The translations under genes and the position numbers were made by a program. A stretch of DNA of 64,000 bases from Strongylocentrotus purpuratus (lineage: Eukaryota > Echinodermata > Echinoidea > Camarodonta > Strongylocentrotidae). Location: NCBI RefSeq assembly GCF_000002235.5, contig NW_022145550.1, positions 1,206,501 through 1,270,500 on the forward strand, written 5' to 3'. The notes below the pieces were generated by a model. The model did no database searches, had not been told where the DNA came from, and saw nothing but the letters and a program-made list of their open reading frames with translations. Shown piece after piece: positions 46,175 to 55,484 of this stretch. Numbering within the stretch: the stretch's first letter is position 1; every line of letters starts with the position of its first letter.

Positions 46175-46460
46175 TGGTCGTTCCCCTCGCCGCTAAAGCC
46201 TCGCTCTGTCGCTTCATCAGGTTTTACATATATTTCACCCCATGCCACCCCCGTAAGAAACTCCTGGATCTACCACTGGTGCCCATACCCACTGAGCTTC
46301 GGGGGCTCCGCCCCCTGACCCTCCCTGATGGGGCTTTGCCCCTAGACCCCACTTTGAAAAACGTTCAGCGGGGCCTGCATGTTAGAGTGGGGTGATGCAG
46401 ATTTTTTTTTTTGCCAGCCCCCCCCCCCCCCAAACGTTTTTGTTCATTACGCCACTGGTG
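46175..46460. mobile_element. GC-rich repeat element fragment
   Basis: Contains 'gagcttcgggggctccgccccctgaccc', 'ggggctttgcccctagaccccac', 'gcggggcctgcatg' and 'gtgatgcagattttttttt', a C run, and 'cattacgccactggtgac'. All match, in order, the right part of 30180-31215. Confidence 0.65.
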
Positions 46461-48194
46461 ACAAGCACAAGTTATACATTTATTTCGAACAATTACAAGC
46501 ATGATAAGTGTGAATTCGAGACTACTTGCTTTAAATGGAAATCAACCATTACTAGAAATGTATCTAACATCATTTATACTTTATACATTTATACATTGCA
46601 AAGAATAAGCACACTTTTTTAGTTCACTTGCATGCAGTTTTAAAAGGCTATAGTGACTTTGAGCATATTCGTTAAACATTTTCAAATACATCTACCATTG
46701 ACTTGCAGCATTTAGAAAGAACTGTCAGCCTTTATTGTGGTGTGTTAATGTAAATAGTAATTGAATTTGCTCTTTATTTACAATAAATCACTCCGTCGTA
46801 TGAATTCGTTACCAAACCTGCACCCTTTGAAAAATATATTTCAATATAAATTCAAAAATAGAAAAGTGCAATAAAATAGAAAAAATGTTAATTTGTACAT
46901 ATATATATCATCATTTTCTGCAACAAACACCATTATAGACTTCAAATTCACGTTCATTAATTCAACGAAAGAACCTAAATATTGCAGGTTTACATGAGTC
47001 AACTGACAACACAATGGTGGTAATACAACCTATATTTGGAAAGTACTGATATTCAATAATTTTCGTATAAACAAACAAAGCCATACATACCAGACAGACA
47101 TGATATACAAAGACGAAACAATGATCCAAGGTTAGATAATTTGACAGTTTACAGTTTTTGGTTACAAAATATTTGATACAACTCGCTATTCACCAATGGT
47201 TAATAGGTTAAGAGCAATCATTTTATTAACCAAAAGGGTTCATACTCCAGACGTGAATAACAGACCTTAAATTGGAAATTCAAAGAAAATCACAAATATG
47301 TCAAATAATGTATCACTAGAAACTGGTAAGCTAACAGATGGCCATCGTACAAGTCTTAGGTCAACTACATATCGGGTGATTTATTTTAAAAAAAAATACA
47401 AATACAACCACCTCCATAGAATCTGGGATATACGAGAGATTCGCCAGAAAAATAACAATGTTTTAATGACGTCACATAATGGATCAATACTGCCCAAGCA
47501 GACGACAGCTATTATTTCTCAAATTATAATGAGTTTAGTGTATATAAATGGGATGGCATTTCAAACCATTCAAAAGGGAACCGATTCTGATAACTCAACT
47601 CTTTTGTTTGTAAATACACAGGATGGGGGTTAATTAACAATCAAGGAAACCAGACTTTCAAATTGAAACCCCCCCCCCCCCCCGGAATGATATTAAGGGC
47701 GGCATTTGTTCCCTCTTGAAACGACGAACATAACGCGGTGTGTGCAGCTGAATATACAATGGCGTCTTATTTTGTTTACAACTTACAAGCGACAGATTCC
47801 TTTATTTTTGTATCGCTGCATTTGTCATCAAACTAAAACCACGCGCGGGGTTTAGAGTGAGGCAATGAGTTATATATTTAGCATGACGGTAGTGAAGTAA
47901 GAGAAAAATATCAAGAGAAGATGAAAAAACAGGCACTGAAAATGTGTAAGATGTCATGGGACATCGTCTGCTTGCGCAAATCATGTCCATCCTGTGATCT
48001 CACACATCTCAGCAGCGTTCGGAGAGCTCTTCAGGTGCTATGCCGGGGCTGTATTTAAGCGCTTTGTAATTTATAATAATAATTACTTCGAATGTTTCCA
48101 AGAATTGAATTTTGATAACCTTGTCGAATCAAAGTTTCAACTTTGCAGTAATGAAAATAAAGTTAGTTTTTAAATCGATGAATATCTACTTTGA
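46461..48194. other. Intergenic sequence, no gene seen
   Basis: AT-rich between the two genes. The ORF at 47298-47633 has no domain. A C run lies at 47668-47682. Confidence 0.5.
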
Positions 48195-48705
48195 GGGTAA
48201 TACAAAGTTTTGGGAAATTTTGAAAATTTGGTGGATAGTGATTCCTTACAATTTTGATATATTTGGATGCCCCTGTGGATGTATTATAAGCACTAGAAAA
48301 TTTAGCCCCTAAAACACTTCTGCTTTCGAGAAAAATTGAATATAAAAATTTACCGGTACTCCCGGTAAATTTTGATGAATTTTAAATAGCGCCTACGGCC
48401 GTACAATGGTAGCTGCGACCGTGAAAATCTCAGAATATATAGTTGTGATATATTTCAAAACGGGAATAGCTATTAAATCAGTCGATTTCAGTCAAGAAAC
48501 ATTGTTTTATAACTAAATTAATATCTTGACCTTGAGAGGGAGCTATACAACATAAAGAGTGTATTATTTACAATTTTATAACTTTAGACTCGATTTCAAC
48601 GGCGACAACGATCACTGAATTATTTAAGATCGCATATGCTCCCAATATGTTCATTTGAACCAAATTCATGACCCCATACCAAAACTGTGTATTACCTTTA
48701 AGACA
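48195..48705. mobile_element. Short relative of the 5511-7494 TIR element
   Basis: The left end 'gagggtaatacaaagttttgggaaattttgaaaatttggtggatag' and the right end 'gaccccataccaaaactgtgtattaccttta' match, in inverse, the inner ends of 5538-7382. The central part 'ttgaccttgagagggagctatacaacataaagagtgta' also matches. At 0.5 kb it looks like an internally deleted MITE of the same family. Confidence 0.75.
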
Positions 48706-48799
48706 TCTTAATACATCATAACTATGTACTTCATAAGCTTAAAGAACATTCACTCGATAACCAAAAACAATGGACCTGTACAGATGTGTATTAATGGCT

Positions 48800-48895
48800 T
48801 GCCATATGATGTTAGTGCCGGGCTGAGATTCGAACCCTAACCGGCCTTGGATTGAAAATCAAGTGAATGAACCAAGTATACTACGACACCTCCAC
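48800..48895 (-). mobile_element. tRNA-like sequence (SINE head)
   Basis: On the minus strand, 'tagtatacttggttcattcacttgattttcaatccaaggccgg' is A-box/anticodon-arm-like and is followed by the B box GGTTCGAATCT. Acceptor ends do not pair well, so it is a SINE head or tRNA pseudogene. It lies just past the 3' end of gene A, in the same orientation. Confidence 0.45.
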
Positions 48896-48917
48896 AATAA
48901 ATTTTCCGTAGTTCCAC

Positions 48918-48923
48918 TTTATT
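48918..48923 (-). other. Candidate poly(A) signal of gene A
   Basis: AATAAA on the minus strand about 236 bases after the gene A stop codon. It is the first match downstream in a plausible position, with no transcript evidence. Confidence 0.35.
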
Positions 48924-49020
48924 TTCTAAGGTTAAAACAAAAATACTTCACAACCAAAAATATCTACAAATACAGTTTCGTCCATAGATTTCACGACCAT
49001 CATTCAACCAACGCAATGCT

Positions 49021-49195
49021 ATATGAATTTAAGAATCAAATGCAAAGTTCTCGTATACAGACCACCATTCAAACAACGAAAAACTATATGAATTTAAGAA
49101 TCAAATGCAAAGTTCTCGTATACAGACCACCATTCAAACAACGAAAAAATATATGAATTTAAGAATCAAATGCAACGTTCTCGTATACAGAGTAG
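49021..49195 (-). repeat. 65-bp tandem repeat over the gene A stop codon
   Basis: Units start at 49021, 49086 and 49151 with a period of exactly 65. The plus-strand unit starts 'atatgaatttaagaatcaaatgcaa' and contains 'gttctcgtatacagaccacc'. On the minus strand each contains codons for VYEN(V/F)AFDS and a stop. The gene-proximal copy supplies the real C-terminus; the other two lie in the 3' UTR. Confidence 0.9.
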
Positions 49196-49437
49196 GGTTG
49201 TTGAGGCTCTGGCTTCGGCCTGTCCTGGCTCCTCTCAGTCTCTACGTTGCCATACAGGAATGCGGTGGCGCCTGCATCCTGCGGATCTGTGACCTCATAC
49301 GGGTTCTCTTCCGGGTCAAGTGTGTAGTCGATTTCTACATTGCCATACGTGTGGTCCTCTATCGGGTATGGAAGCTGCTCATAGTTTTCAGTTTGCAGGT
49401 ATTCACGGATGACATCGTAGACGAAAGCATATTCCTC
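49159..49437 (-). CDS. Gene A terminal exon: end of PTP domain D2 and tyrosine-rich tail
   Basis: This 279-bp phase-0 exon has acceptor TTTTTTTATAG and ends at TAA (49161-49159). It starts EEYAFVYDVIREYL, the last helix of a PTP domain. D1 has the parallel exon start EQYAFIYGAVLEDL. The next 65 or so residues are an acidic/proline tail with repeated tyrosine motifs: YGNV twice, YTLD, YEVT, and YENV near the end (YENVAFDS). Several are pYxN-type, the known preference of Grb2-like SH2 domains. Function as docking sites is inferred. Confidence 0.9.
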   Translation of the reverse strand, partial: EEYAFVYDVIREYLQTENYEQLPYPIEDHTYGNVEIDYTLDPEENPYEVTDPQDAGATAFLYGNVETERSQDRPKPEPQQPYSVYENVAFDS

Positions 49438-49839
49438 CTATAAAAAAATTGTATGAGGAGGTTCTATTTGTTAACTACTTGATATTCGTTGGCAAACAGG
49501 GAAGAGAAATGAAGATCACGATTTAAAAAATAGAATAAAGATGATACTGTGAAATGAGGAAAATAAACGAATATGTTTTCGAACTAAAATACGTTCTTTA
49601 GAGGCTATATTCCTCACACGTAAAATAGAAGAAAAAACAGTCATAGATTTGACTCCGAGCAAAGTATTTCAACTATCTATTTCGATTTAACTTCTACCAC
49701 TCCATACCATAGCACAACAAGGAAATACTATTTAAATGTTGTAATTACAATTGATATTTCATCATAGTTCATGTTTCTTATTTATTATTACAGGGAGTAA
49801 TTTGACCTGTGTGATAAAATTACAAATAATTTTGCATAC

Positions 49840-49975
49840 CTCAGTTTGGACGAACTGCATCCTGTCAGCTCGCAGTATCTTGACTGTCTGGAAAATATCG
49901 ACGGAATCTCCCTCAGCTATCTGAGCGATACACTCCATAGCAGTGCAAAACACACCTGTTCGCCCAGCACCACTC
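49840..49975 (-). CDS. Gene A exon: D2 active-site loop
   Basis: This 136-bp exon is entered in phase 2 and left in phase 0 (donor GTATGC). With the last bases of the previous exon it gives HCLSGAGRTG, then VFCTAMECIAQIAEGDSVDIF and MQFVQTE (Q loop). The Cys and Arg of the P-loop are kept, though the Ser after Cys is replaced by Leu. Its length and intron position equal the D1 exon at 63830-63965, showing the two domains arose by duplication. The acceptor is AAAG at 49977-49976. Confidence 0.9.
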
Positions 49976-50274
49976 CTTTAATGTTAAACAAAATGTAAAT
50001 ATGTTAAAAGTACAATAATCAAGGTACAATAAGCATTAGACTATTGGGCGAAATTTAAAGATTTCAATCAAATAAATTTCGTTTATAGTAATACATTTCT
50101 CGCAACTGGATATCCCTTGATTTTAAAGCATTTCAATTTCTGCATGTTTTTTTTTTAGAACCCCTGGTTACTTACTATTTAATAAACCTGATTTATATAA
50201 TAGTATCTCTAAAGATGGAATCCACTTTGCATACATTAACTGCTGCTAGCAAGCCCTGCGCGACACGTGCGTTT

Positions 50275-50385
50275 TTAGATAAACTAATTTACCAAATGTT
50301 TCCCGGAAATTTTTGTATCATCATGTATTATTCAAAACATATTCTTTCACATGAGTGGTAATAAGAGCTTTCATTTTTTGAAATT
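50275..50385 (+). repeat. Dispersed repeat R2, copy 2
   Basis: Matches 28105-28215 in the same orientation. In the short intron after the D2 WPK-loop exon. Confidence 0.7.
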
Positions 50386-50573
50386 GGGGCGTTTCCAATA
50401 CTGTTCCTTACCTTTAACAGTTTATATGAGTTCTAAGGTGTTTAAATCATTGCCTTGGTTTCCAAAAAATACAGCTAATTTTTGCTGTTGTATTTATGGA
50501 CCGATCCTGCTTCCATGGACTTCCAATTGCGAATGTTCAGGATAAGTAAGCATTGAAAAGATCCTAGACTTAC

Positions 50574-50725
50574 AAACAATGGACAAGAATGGAGAATTCA
50601 TTCATTTTGTTAGTGGAACTTTTGACAGCACGGATGAGCTTCATCAACGACCTAGCCCCTGGTTGTTGATCTGATCCATGTTTAGGCCATCCATGGAACT
50701 GGTACTGAGTGACGGTGTGACTGGT
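50574..50725 (-). CDS. Gene A exon: D2 WPD-loop region (WPK)
   Basis: This 152-bp exon is entered in phase 0 with acceptor TTTCTTTTAG and left in phase 2 with donor GTAAGT. It reads TVTQYQFHGWPKHGSDQQPG and ends ILVHC. WPK stands where active PTPs have WPD, whose Asp is the general acid. This strongly suggests low or no catalysis by D2, as in many membrane-distal RPTP domains. Confidence 0.9.
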
Positions 50726-51057
50726 CTAAAAGAAAACGAAACAAAACGATCCGTGGAAATGGATGTATAAGGCATATTTGAATTGCTCACAGTTTTGCAT
50801 CTTATCTTTGCGTTCTACCAAAAATTATTGCTTTTCAACTGCCATCATATTTGACAAAAGCTAGATATTCATCAAGTCGCAGTTCGCCCGGTTGGGATAA
50901 CTGTTCTGGTTGAAATTCATAATGCGGTTCGCTAAAAATATTAGATTTCTTGATCCGTAAAAAACTATCATTTCAAATGAGGGCATCACATCTAAATTCA
51001 CAGTCTCTTCTTCAACAATCACTGTGTCGTAAAGGAAATATATGAAATAAGACATAC

Positions 51058-51183
51058 TTTGGAGTTTCTGGTAACTTTCAGTTGCCGAATGGTCATGTCC
51101 CCATCAGATGACGTTGATAAGGTTGAAACTGAATAGGATCCAAACTGAACCGAGTTAGCATCAGGCCAGTACTGTGCACAGCT
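51058..51183 (-). CDS. Gene A exon: D2 central beta-sheet region
   Basis: This 126-bp phase 0-0 exon has acceptor CTCATTCCAG and donor GTATGT. It encodes SCAQYWPDANSVQFGSYSVS and ends IRQLKVTRNSK. In PTP domains the CxQYWP motif and the following 'xRxLxV' strand sit at this point before the WPD loop. Confidence 0.9.
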
Positions 51184-51419
51184 CTGGAATGAGGAGAGGC
51201 AAGGCTATCGTTAAATGTTCATACACATAGTCCTTCCTTTTCTGTTCGCTCCTTTCCTGACCTATTACATTTATATCTCTCGCTCTTACAGTTTTTTAAA
51301 ATAATGCCACAGGTTTCTTGAATTGCAATTACTAGTCACTTTAGCCATGTTAGTTTGTAAATGAGCCTTCTGAACACTGTGAAGATTAGCCTTATGCTAA
51401 CCAAGTTATCCATTAAAGT
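51184..51419. other. Start of the 9.3-kb intron of gene A
   Basis: A unique-looking stretch before the (CTA)n tract. No feature seen. Confidence 0.45.
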
Positions 51420-51469
51420 CTACTCCTACACTACTACTAGTACTACTACTAGTACTACTACTAGTACTT

Positions 51470-51505
<36 letters not shown>

Positions 51506-51548
51506 TACTACCACCATCACTACTACTACTACTACTACTACTACTACC
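51420..51548. repeat. (CTA)n microsatellite at the Penelope junction
   Basis: An 'actact' tract with a few 'agt' and 'ttc' variants, ending where the Penelope RT frame starts at about 51546. A short (CTA)n also ends the Penelope terminal fragment at 60283-60303. Confidence 0.9.
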
Positions 51549-52982
51549 TTGGTACAGATCCAGCCATCCGACACGCTCGTCAGCTTCGATGTCACCTCTC
51601 TATTCACCAGCGTTCCTGTAGACCAAGCATGCGACATCATCAAATAACGCCTCAACTCAGACCCAGACCTCAAATCTAGGACCAAGCTCACACCTGACCA
51701 GATCCACGACCTCCTTCTCACCTGCCTCCACTCAAGCTCCTTCAAGTGGCCCAGCAACTTCTACAAACAACTTCAAGGAGCAGCCATGGGATCTCCACTC
51801 TCACCAATCATCGCCAACATCTTCATGGAACACCTCGAGCACCAATCACTCAAGTCCGCCGACAAGTCTCCTTCACTCTGGCTACGTTACGTCGACGAAA
51901 CCTTCGTCATCTGGCCACACAGCACACCAGACCTCCACCAGTTCCTCGACCACATCAACATCCAACATCCCAGCATTAAGTTCACCATGGAGACCCAACA
52001 TGAAAACTCAATCCCTTTCCTAGACGTACTCATCACCAAGCCACCATCAGGAATCCCCGCGCACCAAGTATACCGGAAACCAACCCACACAGACCGCTAC
52101 CTCAACTTCCGATCTCACCACCATCCATCAGTCCACCAATCAGTCTCCAACTCACTCATCAGACGAGCCCACCAACTCAGTGACAAAGCACATCTCCAGC
52201 AAGAACTCAAGCACATCACGCACGCACTCACTTCCATCAACCAGTACCCAAGAAGGAAAATCAACACCCGAACTTCCTACCACAAGACCAACAACATCAC
52301 CACCGAAACCCAACCTGATATCAAGCCTACCGCCACCATCGTACTTCCCTACATCGGCAAGACATCACACCGACTACAACGCATCCTCCGCTCAGCCAAC
52401 ATCCTCGTCAGACACCAATCCAGCCACAAGCTTCACTCCACTCTTCACTCTCACAAGGACAAGCACCCATCCAACAAACAACCAGGCGTATACAAGATTC
52501 CCTGCGACTGCGGCAAAGTCTACATTGGAGAAACCGGCCGCGATTTCGACACCCGACTGAAAGAACACAAGACCCACCACCGACGCAGCGACTGGGACAA
52601 GTCAGCCATCGTCAAGCACGCACAACAAGAGCTCCATCGCATTCACTGGGATAAAAGTCACCTCATCACCACCATCCGACATTGGAACACCCGGAGGGTC
52701 CGAGAAGCCATCGAGATCCACCAACACAACACCGTACCCCAAGACCCAGGCCTTCACATCAACAGCATCTGGCACCCAATCCTTCCTCACCATTCTACTT
52801 CCGACCAATCTTCAACCAACTCCACAACCAGCACGCCAACCACCAACACTTCACCAATCCATCCATCCGTCAGCCCGGACACCAACTGCATCCACCCAAC
52901 CACTCCTACTCAAACAAGCACTACACGTTCTCAACTAGCCACTTCACCCACACAAGCACCGCCCACGCCCACACCTCGCTAG
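51546..52982 (+). pseudogene. Penelope-like element: reverse transcriptase plus GIY-YIG endonuclease, 5'-truncated
   Basis: In one frame: SDTLVSFDVTSLFTSVPVDQ (RT motif A), an in-frame TAA at 51645-51647, QGAAMGSPLSPIIANIFMEH (motif B) and LRYVDETFVIWP (motif C). A fingers/palm end and a linker follow, then the GIY-YIG domain PGVYKIPCDCGKVYIGETGR (about codons 234-255 of the frame starting at 51786), with the following Arg and Glu-bearing helices. RT linked to GIY-YIG defines Penelope-like elements. The catalytic box YVDD reads YVDE and the N-terminus is missing, so the copy is dead. It is GC-richer than its surroundings and antisense to gene A. Confidence 0.9.
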
Positions 52983-53307
52983 AACTTACGCCGACGCCAC
53001 CAAGCTACTCACCTGATCCACGGAGACCTGCCCGCCGAAACCGCCGACCAACACACACAGAGCGACACCACTAATAGCCGTCCTCACCGCCGATCGATAC
53101 ACCCACTCAACAGCCGACACACCGCCCGCTACTCCCCCGACACCAACCACACGACGTCCGCATAGCCGCCGCCCACTCGTTTCCCGCCAATTCACGCAAC
53201 CGAGCGCCACCACCGACAGTTGCCTGCCAACCCGCCGAGCCCGCCGGCCCAGTGCTTTCCCCCAAGTCCGCACTCACGCCATTATAAGGACCGCCGCACG
53301 CCGCACA
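52983..53307 (+). mobile_element. 3' region of the Penelope-like element
   Basis: GC-rich sequence continues without a break from the ORF to 'ccgccgcacgccgcacaac', where the SINE begins. No second ORF. Likely the element's 3' UTR. Confidence 0.5.
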
Positions 53308-53492
53308 ACTAGGCGTTGTGGCGTGCGCCTGTAATCCAGCTAAAAAGTGGAAGTTACAAACTGATTCAGCCGAGGACGCAGGTTCGAAACTGAGTCACGT
53401 CTTTCGGATGGTGACGTTTAAAGGTCGGTCCCAGACGTAAATAATCTTATCTGATTGATACACGTCCGTAAAAACCCAATACACACACACAC
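53308..53492 (+). mobile_element. SINE with 7SL/SRP-RNA-like head, copy 1
   Basis: The head contains GTGGCGTGCGCCTGTAATCC followed by AGCT, which matches the 5' Alu domain of metazoan 7SL RNA. There follow 'gcaggttcgaaactgagtc' (B-box-like), a body 'gtctttcggatggtgacg' and 'ggtcggtcccagacgtaaataatc', and a (CA)n tail ending CACTAG. The element is about 185 bp, and copy 2 at 59777 differs at roughly seven positions. It lies exactly between the Penelope 3' end and the LINE 5' end. Confidence 0.75.
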
Positions 53493-54008
53493 TAGAAGAA
53501 GCCAGTAAAGAAAACGACTGAGAAGAAAGAGAAGAAGAAGACTTGGATGTGCTCTGAGCGTCTGCTACGGACGTGCCTCCTCCGAGCTCCGGTGTTCGAT
53601 CGAATTGAATTGAATCTTCAACTGACACCAAATTTACTCAATTTTCTTTTTGGATTGCCAGCCCCAGTCTATTTGGAATATACATTTTGTGAATTCACCA
53701 CTACTACTCTTCGGAATTTCATTTGTGGAATATATCAAAATTGTTTCTCTGATTGTCGGAAACCACGCTCAATTTCGTATTTGGCGCCAAATATATCACG
53801 TGACCAAGCGATTGGTCTCGGTGAAAGGAAACCAATTATCTTTTTCCGACCTAACTCCGTATAGTATTTGAATTGTTTTTGTGTATTGGGATTGCCAGCA
53901 AGAGGTAAGCAATATTTTCGGGCATTTTTCTGCACTGCACTGTATGCTACATTAACCAAAATAACTAACTTGGAAGCAATTAACACCCATTCCTGAAGGC
54001 CGCCTGAT
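53493..54008 (+). mobile_element. LINE 5' UTR (presumed)
   Basis: Sequence from the SINE end to the ORF1 start. The first 60 bases are purine-rich ('gaagaagccagtaaagaaaacg'), the rest has no ORF consistent with a protein. It should contain an internal promoter if the LINE is full length, but no motif is assigned. Confidence 0.55.
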
Positions 54009-55484
54009 ATGGCGGCCTACAACCCCCTTAACCCCATAAGATATTTCTCATCAGAGATAGAAGGTGACACAGAAGAGGAGGCATACAATAATAGCTTCAT
54101 CCCCGTAGAAAAGAAAAATGCAAAGAAACACCCTAGGAGAGCTCGGCCACGAGAAGACAGCCACAGTATAGAAAGTTTAAAGGCACAGTCGGGGTCGGAT
54201 AGCGATAGCCCCATATTTCAAGAAGCCCGACCCGACCCACATCAATCTTCCACAACCCAAGATGAACTAAAAGTACTACTCATCCCAATTGAATCAACAA
54301 AAAACCTAGGACACGTGAACCCCATAAAAATAGCAAAAGAAATAGAGAAATGTGCAGGACCCACCAAAATAGAATTTGTTAAAAGAATCCAAAACGGTTT
54401 ATTGATCAAATGTCAGAACATAAAACAACATAAGGCAATCTCAAACATATCGGAAATAGGCGGTATCCCAGTTAAGGTAAAAGAACGATCAAAAACAGTA
54501 AAAGGAGTAATAACAGGAGTTCATCCAGATATTACAGAAGAAGAAATCACTGAAGCGCTCAAAATCTACAAATGCGCAAATGCTAAAAGAATCACGAGGA
54601 AAATAAAGAAAAACCACCCTGAAACCAAGAGCAGTTCGTCAACCGAAACCCCTAACCCTACCGACATGCCCACCAAAGCAGTCATCCTATCCTTTGAAAG
54701 TAAAACGATACCAAAACAAATCATACTATTCTATCAGGAATTTAAAGTAAAAGAATTCATCCCCCCTGTCCCCAGATGTTTCAAATGTCAACGCATGGGA
54801 CATGTAATTTCGCAATGCAATAGCAAGCAAAGATGCGTCAGGTGTGGAGAAGACCACCCTTTCGACCAATGTCCCAGAAAATCTAATCCCTTTTGTGTTA
54901 ACTGCAAAGGAAACCACTCAGCAGCATTCAAAGGATGCATCGAAGCCAAAAACGCAAGAATTGTCCAAGAAATCCGCTTGGAAAAGAAAATAAGTTATGC
55001 CGAAGCCACGAAACATTTCAAAGAGGCAACAAAAGTAGAGGAAAAAACTAACTCTAAGGAATCGAGCACAAACGGCAATAGTAAAGTACCCACAAACAAA
55101 GAAAAGAAAGAAACAAAGAGTAAAACAATTCCCACACAAAGCAGACCAAATACAGACCCTACACAACACATTGAAATAGAAAACAATCAAAGCGAAAGTT
55201 TTATTACCCCCTCCGTATTTGTAGAACAGGGGAGAATTCAACATTCCAACAGCGGTGGTCACGGTAAACCCAACATCATTACCACAGTCAAGAACACTGA
55301 TCTCCCAGGGAGAAGTCACATCTCCCTGGATCTCCTAATGTTTCTTTTCCGCGTCATAGAAATAATGCAACAAGACATCCCACAAACACAAAAGATGAAC
55401 AAATTTCTCGCAGAAGCCCAGACATGTCTCAATATATTACCTGAAGAGCTAGAAATAATGAAACACCATGGAGAACATAATTAA
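54009..55484 (+). CDS. LINE ORF1: gag-like RNA-binding protein with three zinc knuckles
   Basis: A 491-codon intact ORF. The start is acidic/Ser-rich, followed by a basic stretch (KKHPRRARPRED). Three CCHC-type knuckles lie at about residues 257-307: CFKCQRMGHVISQC, CVRCGEDHPFDQC and CVNCKGNHSAAFKGC. A Lys/Thr-rich linker and a C-terminal helical segment follow. Such proteins coat LINE RNA and help form the retrotransposition particle. The ORF ends by overlapping the start of ORF2 by 17 bases. No disabling change is seen. Confidence 0.9.
   Translation: MAAYNPLNPIRYFSSEIEGDTEEEAYNNSFIPVEKKNAKKHPRRARPREDSHSIESLKAQSGSDSDSPIFQEARPDPHQSSTTQDELKVLLIPIESTKNLGHVNPIKIAKEIEKCAGPTKIEFVKRIQNGLLIKCQNIKQHKAISNISEIGGIPVKVKERSKTVKGVITGVHPDITEEEITEALKIYKCANAKRITRKIKKNHPETKSSSSTETPNPTDMPTKAVILSFESKTIPKQIILFYQEFKVKEFIPPVPRCFKCQRMGHVISQCNSKQRCVRCGEDHPFDQCPRKSNPFCVNCKGNHSAAFKGCIEAKNARIVQEIRLEKKISYAEATKHFKEATKVEEKTNSKESSTNGNSKVPTNKEKKETKSKTIPTQSRPNTDPTQHIEIENNQSESFITPSVFVEQGRIQHSNSGGHGKPNIITTVKNTDLPGRSHISLDLLMFLFRVIEIMQQDIPQTQKMNKFLAEAQTCLNILPEELEIMKHHGEHN

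Noticed and set aside
49105..49443. 112-codon plus-strand ORF
   Set aside because: Antisense shadow of the gene A terminal exon, which has splice signals, phase match and PTP homology on the minus strand.
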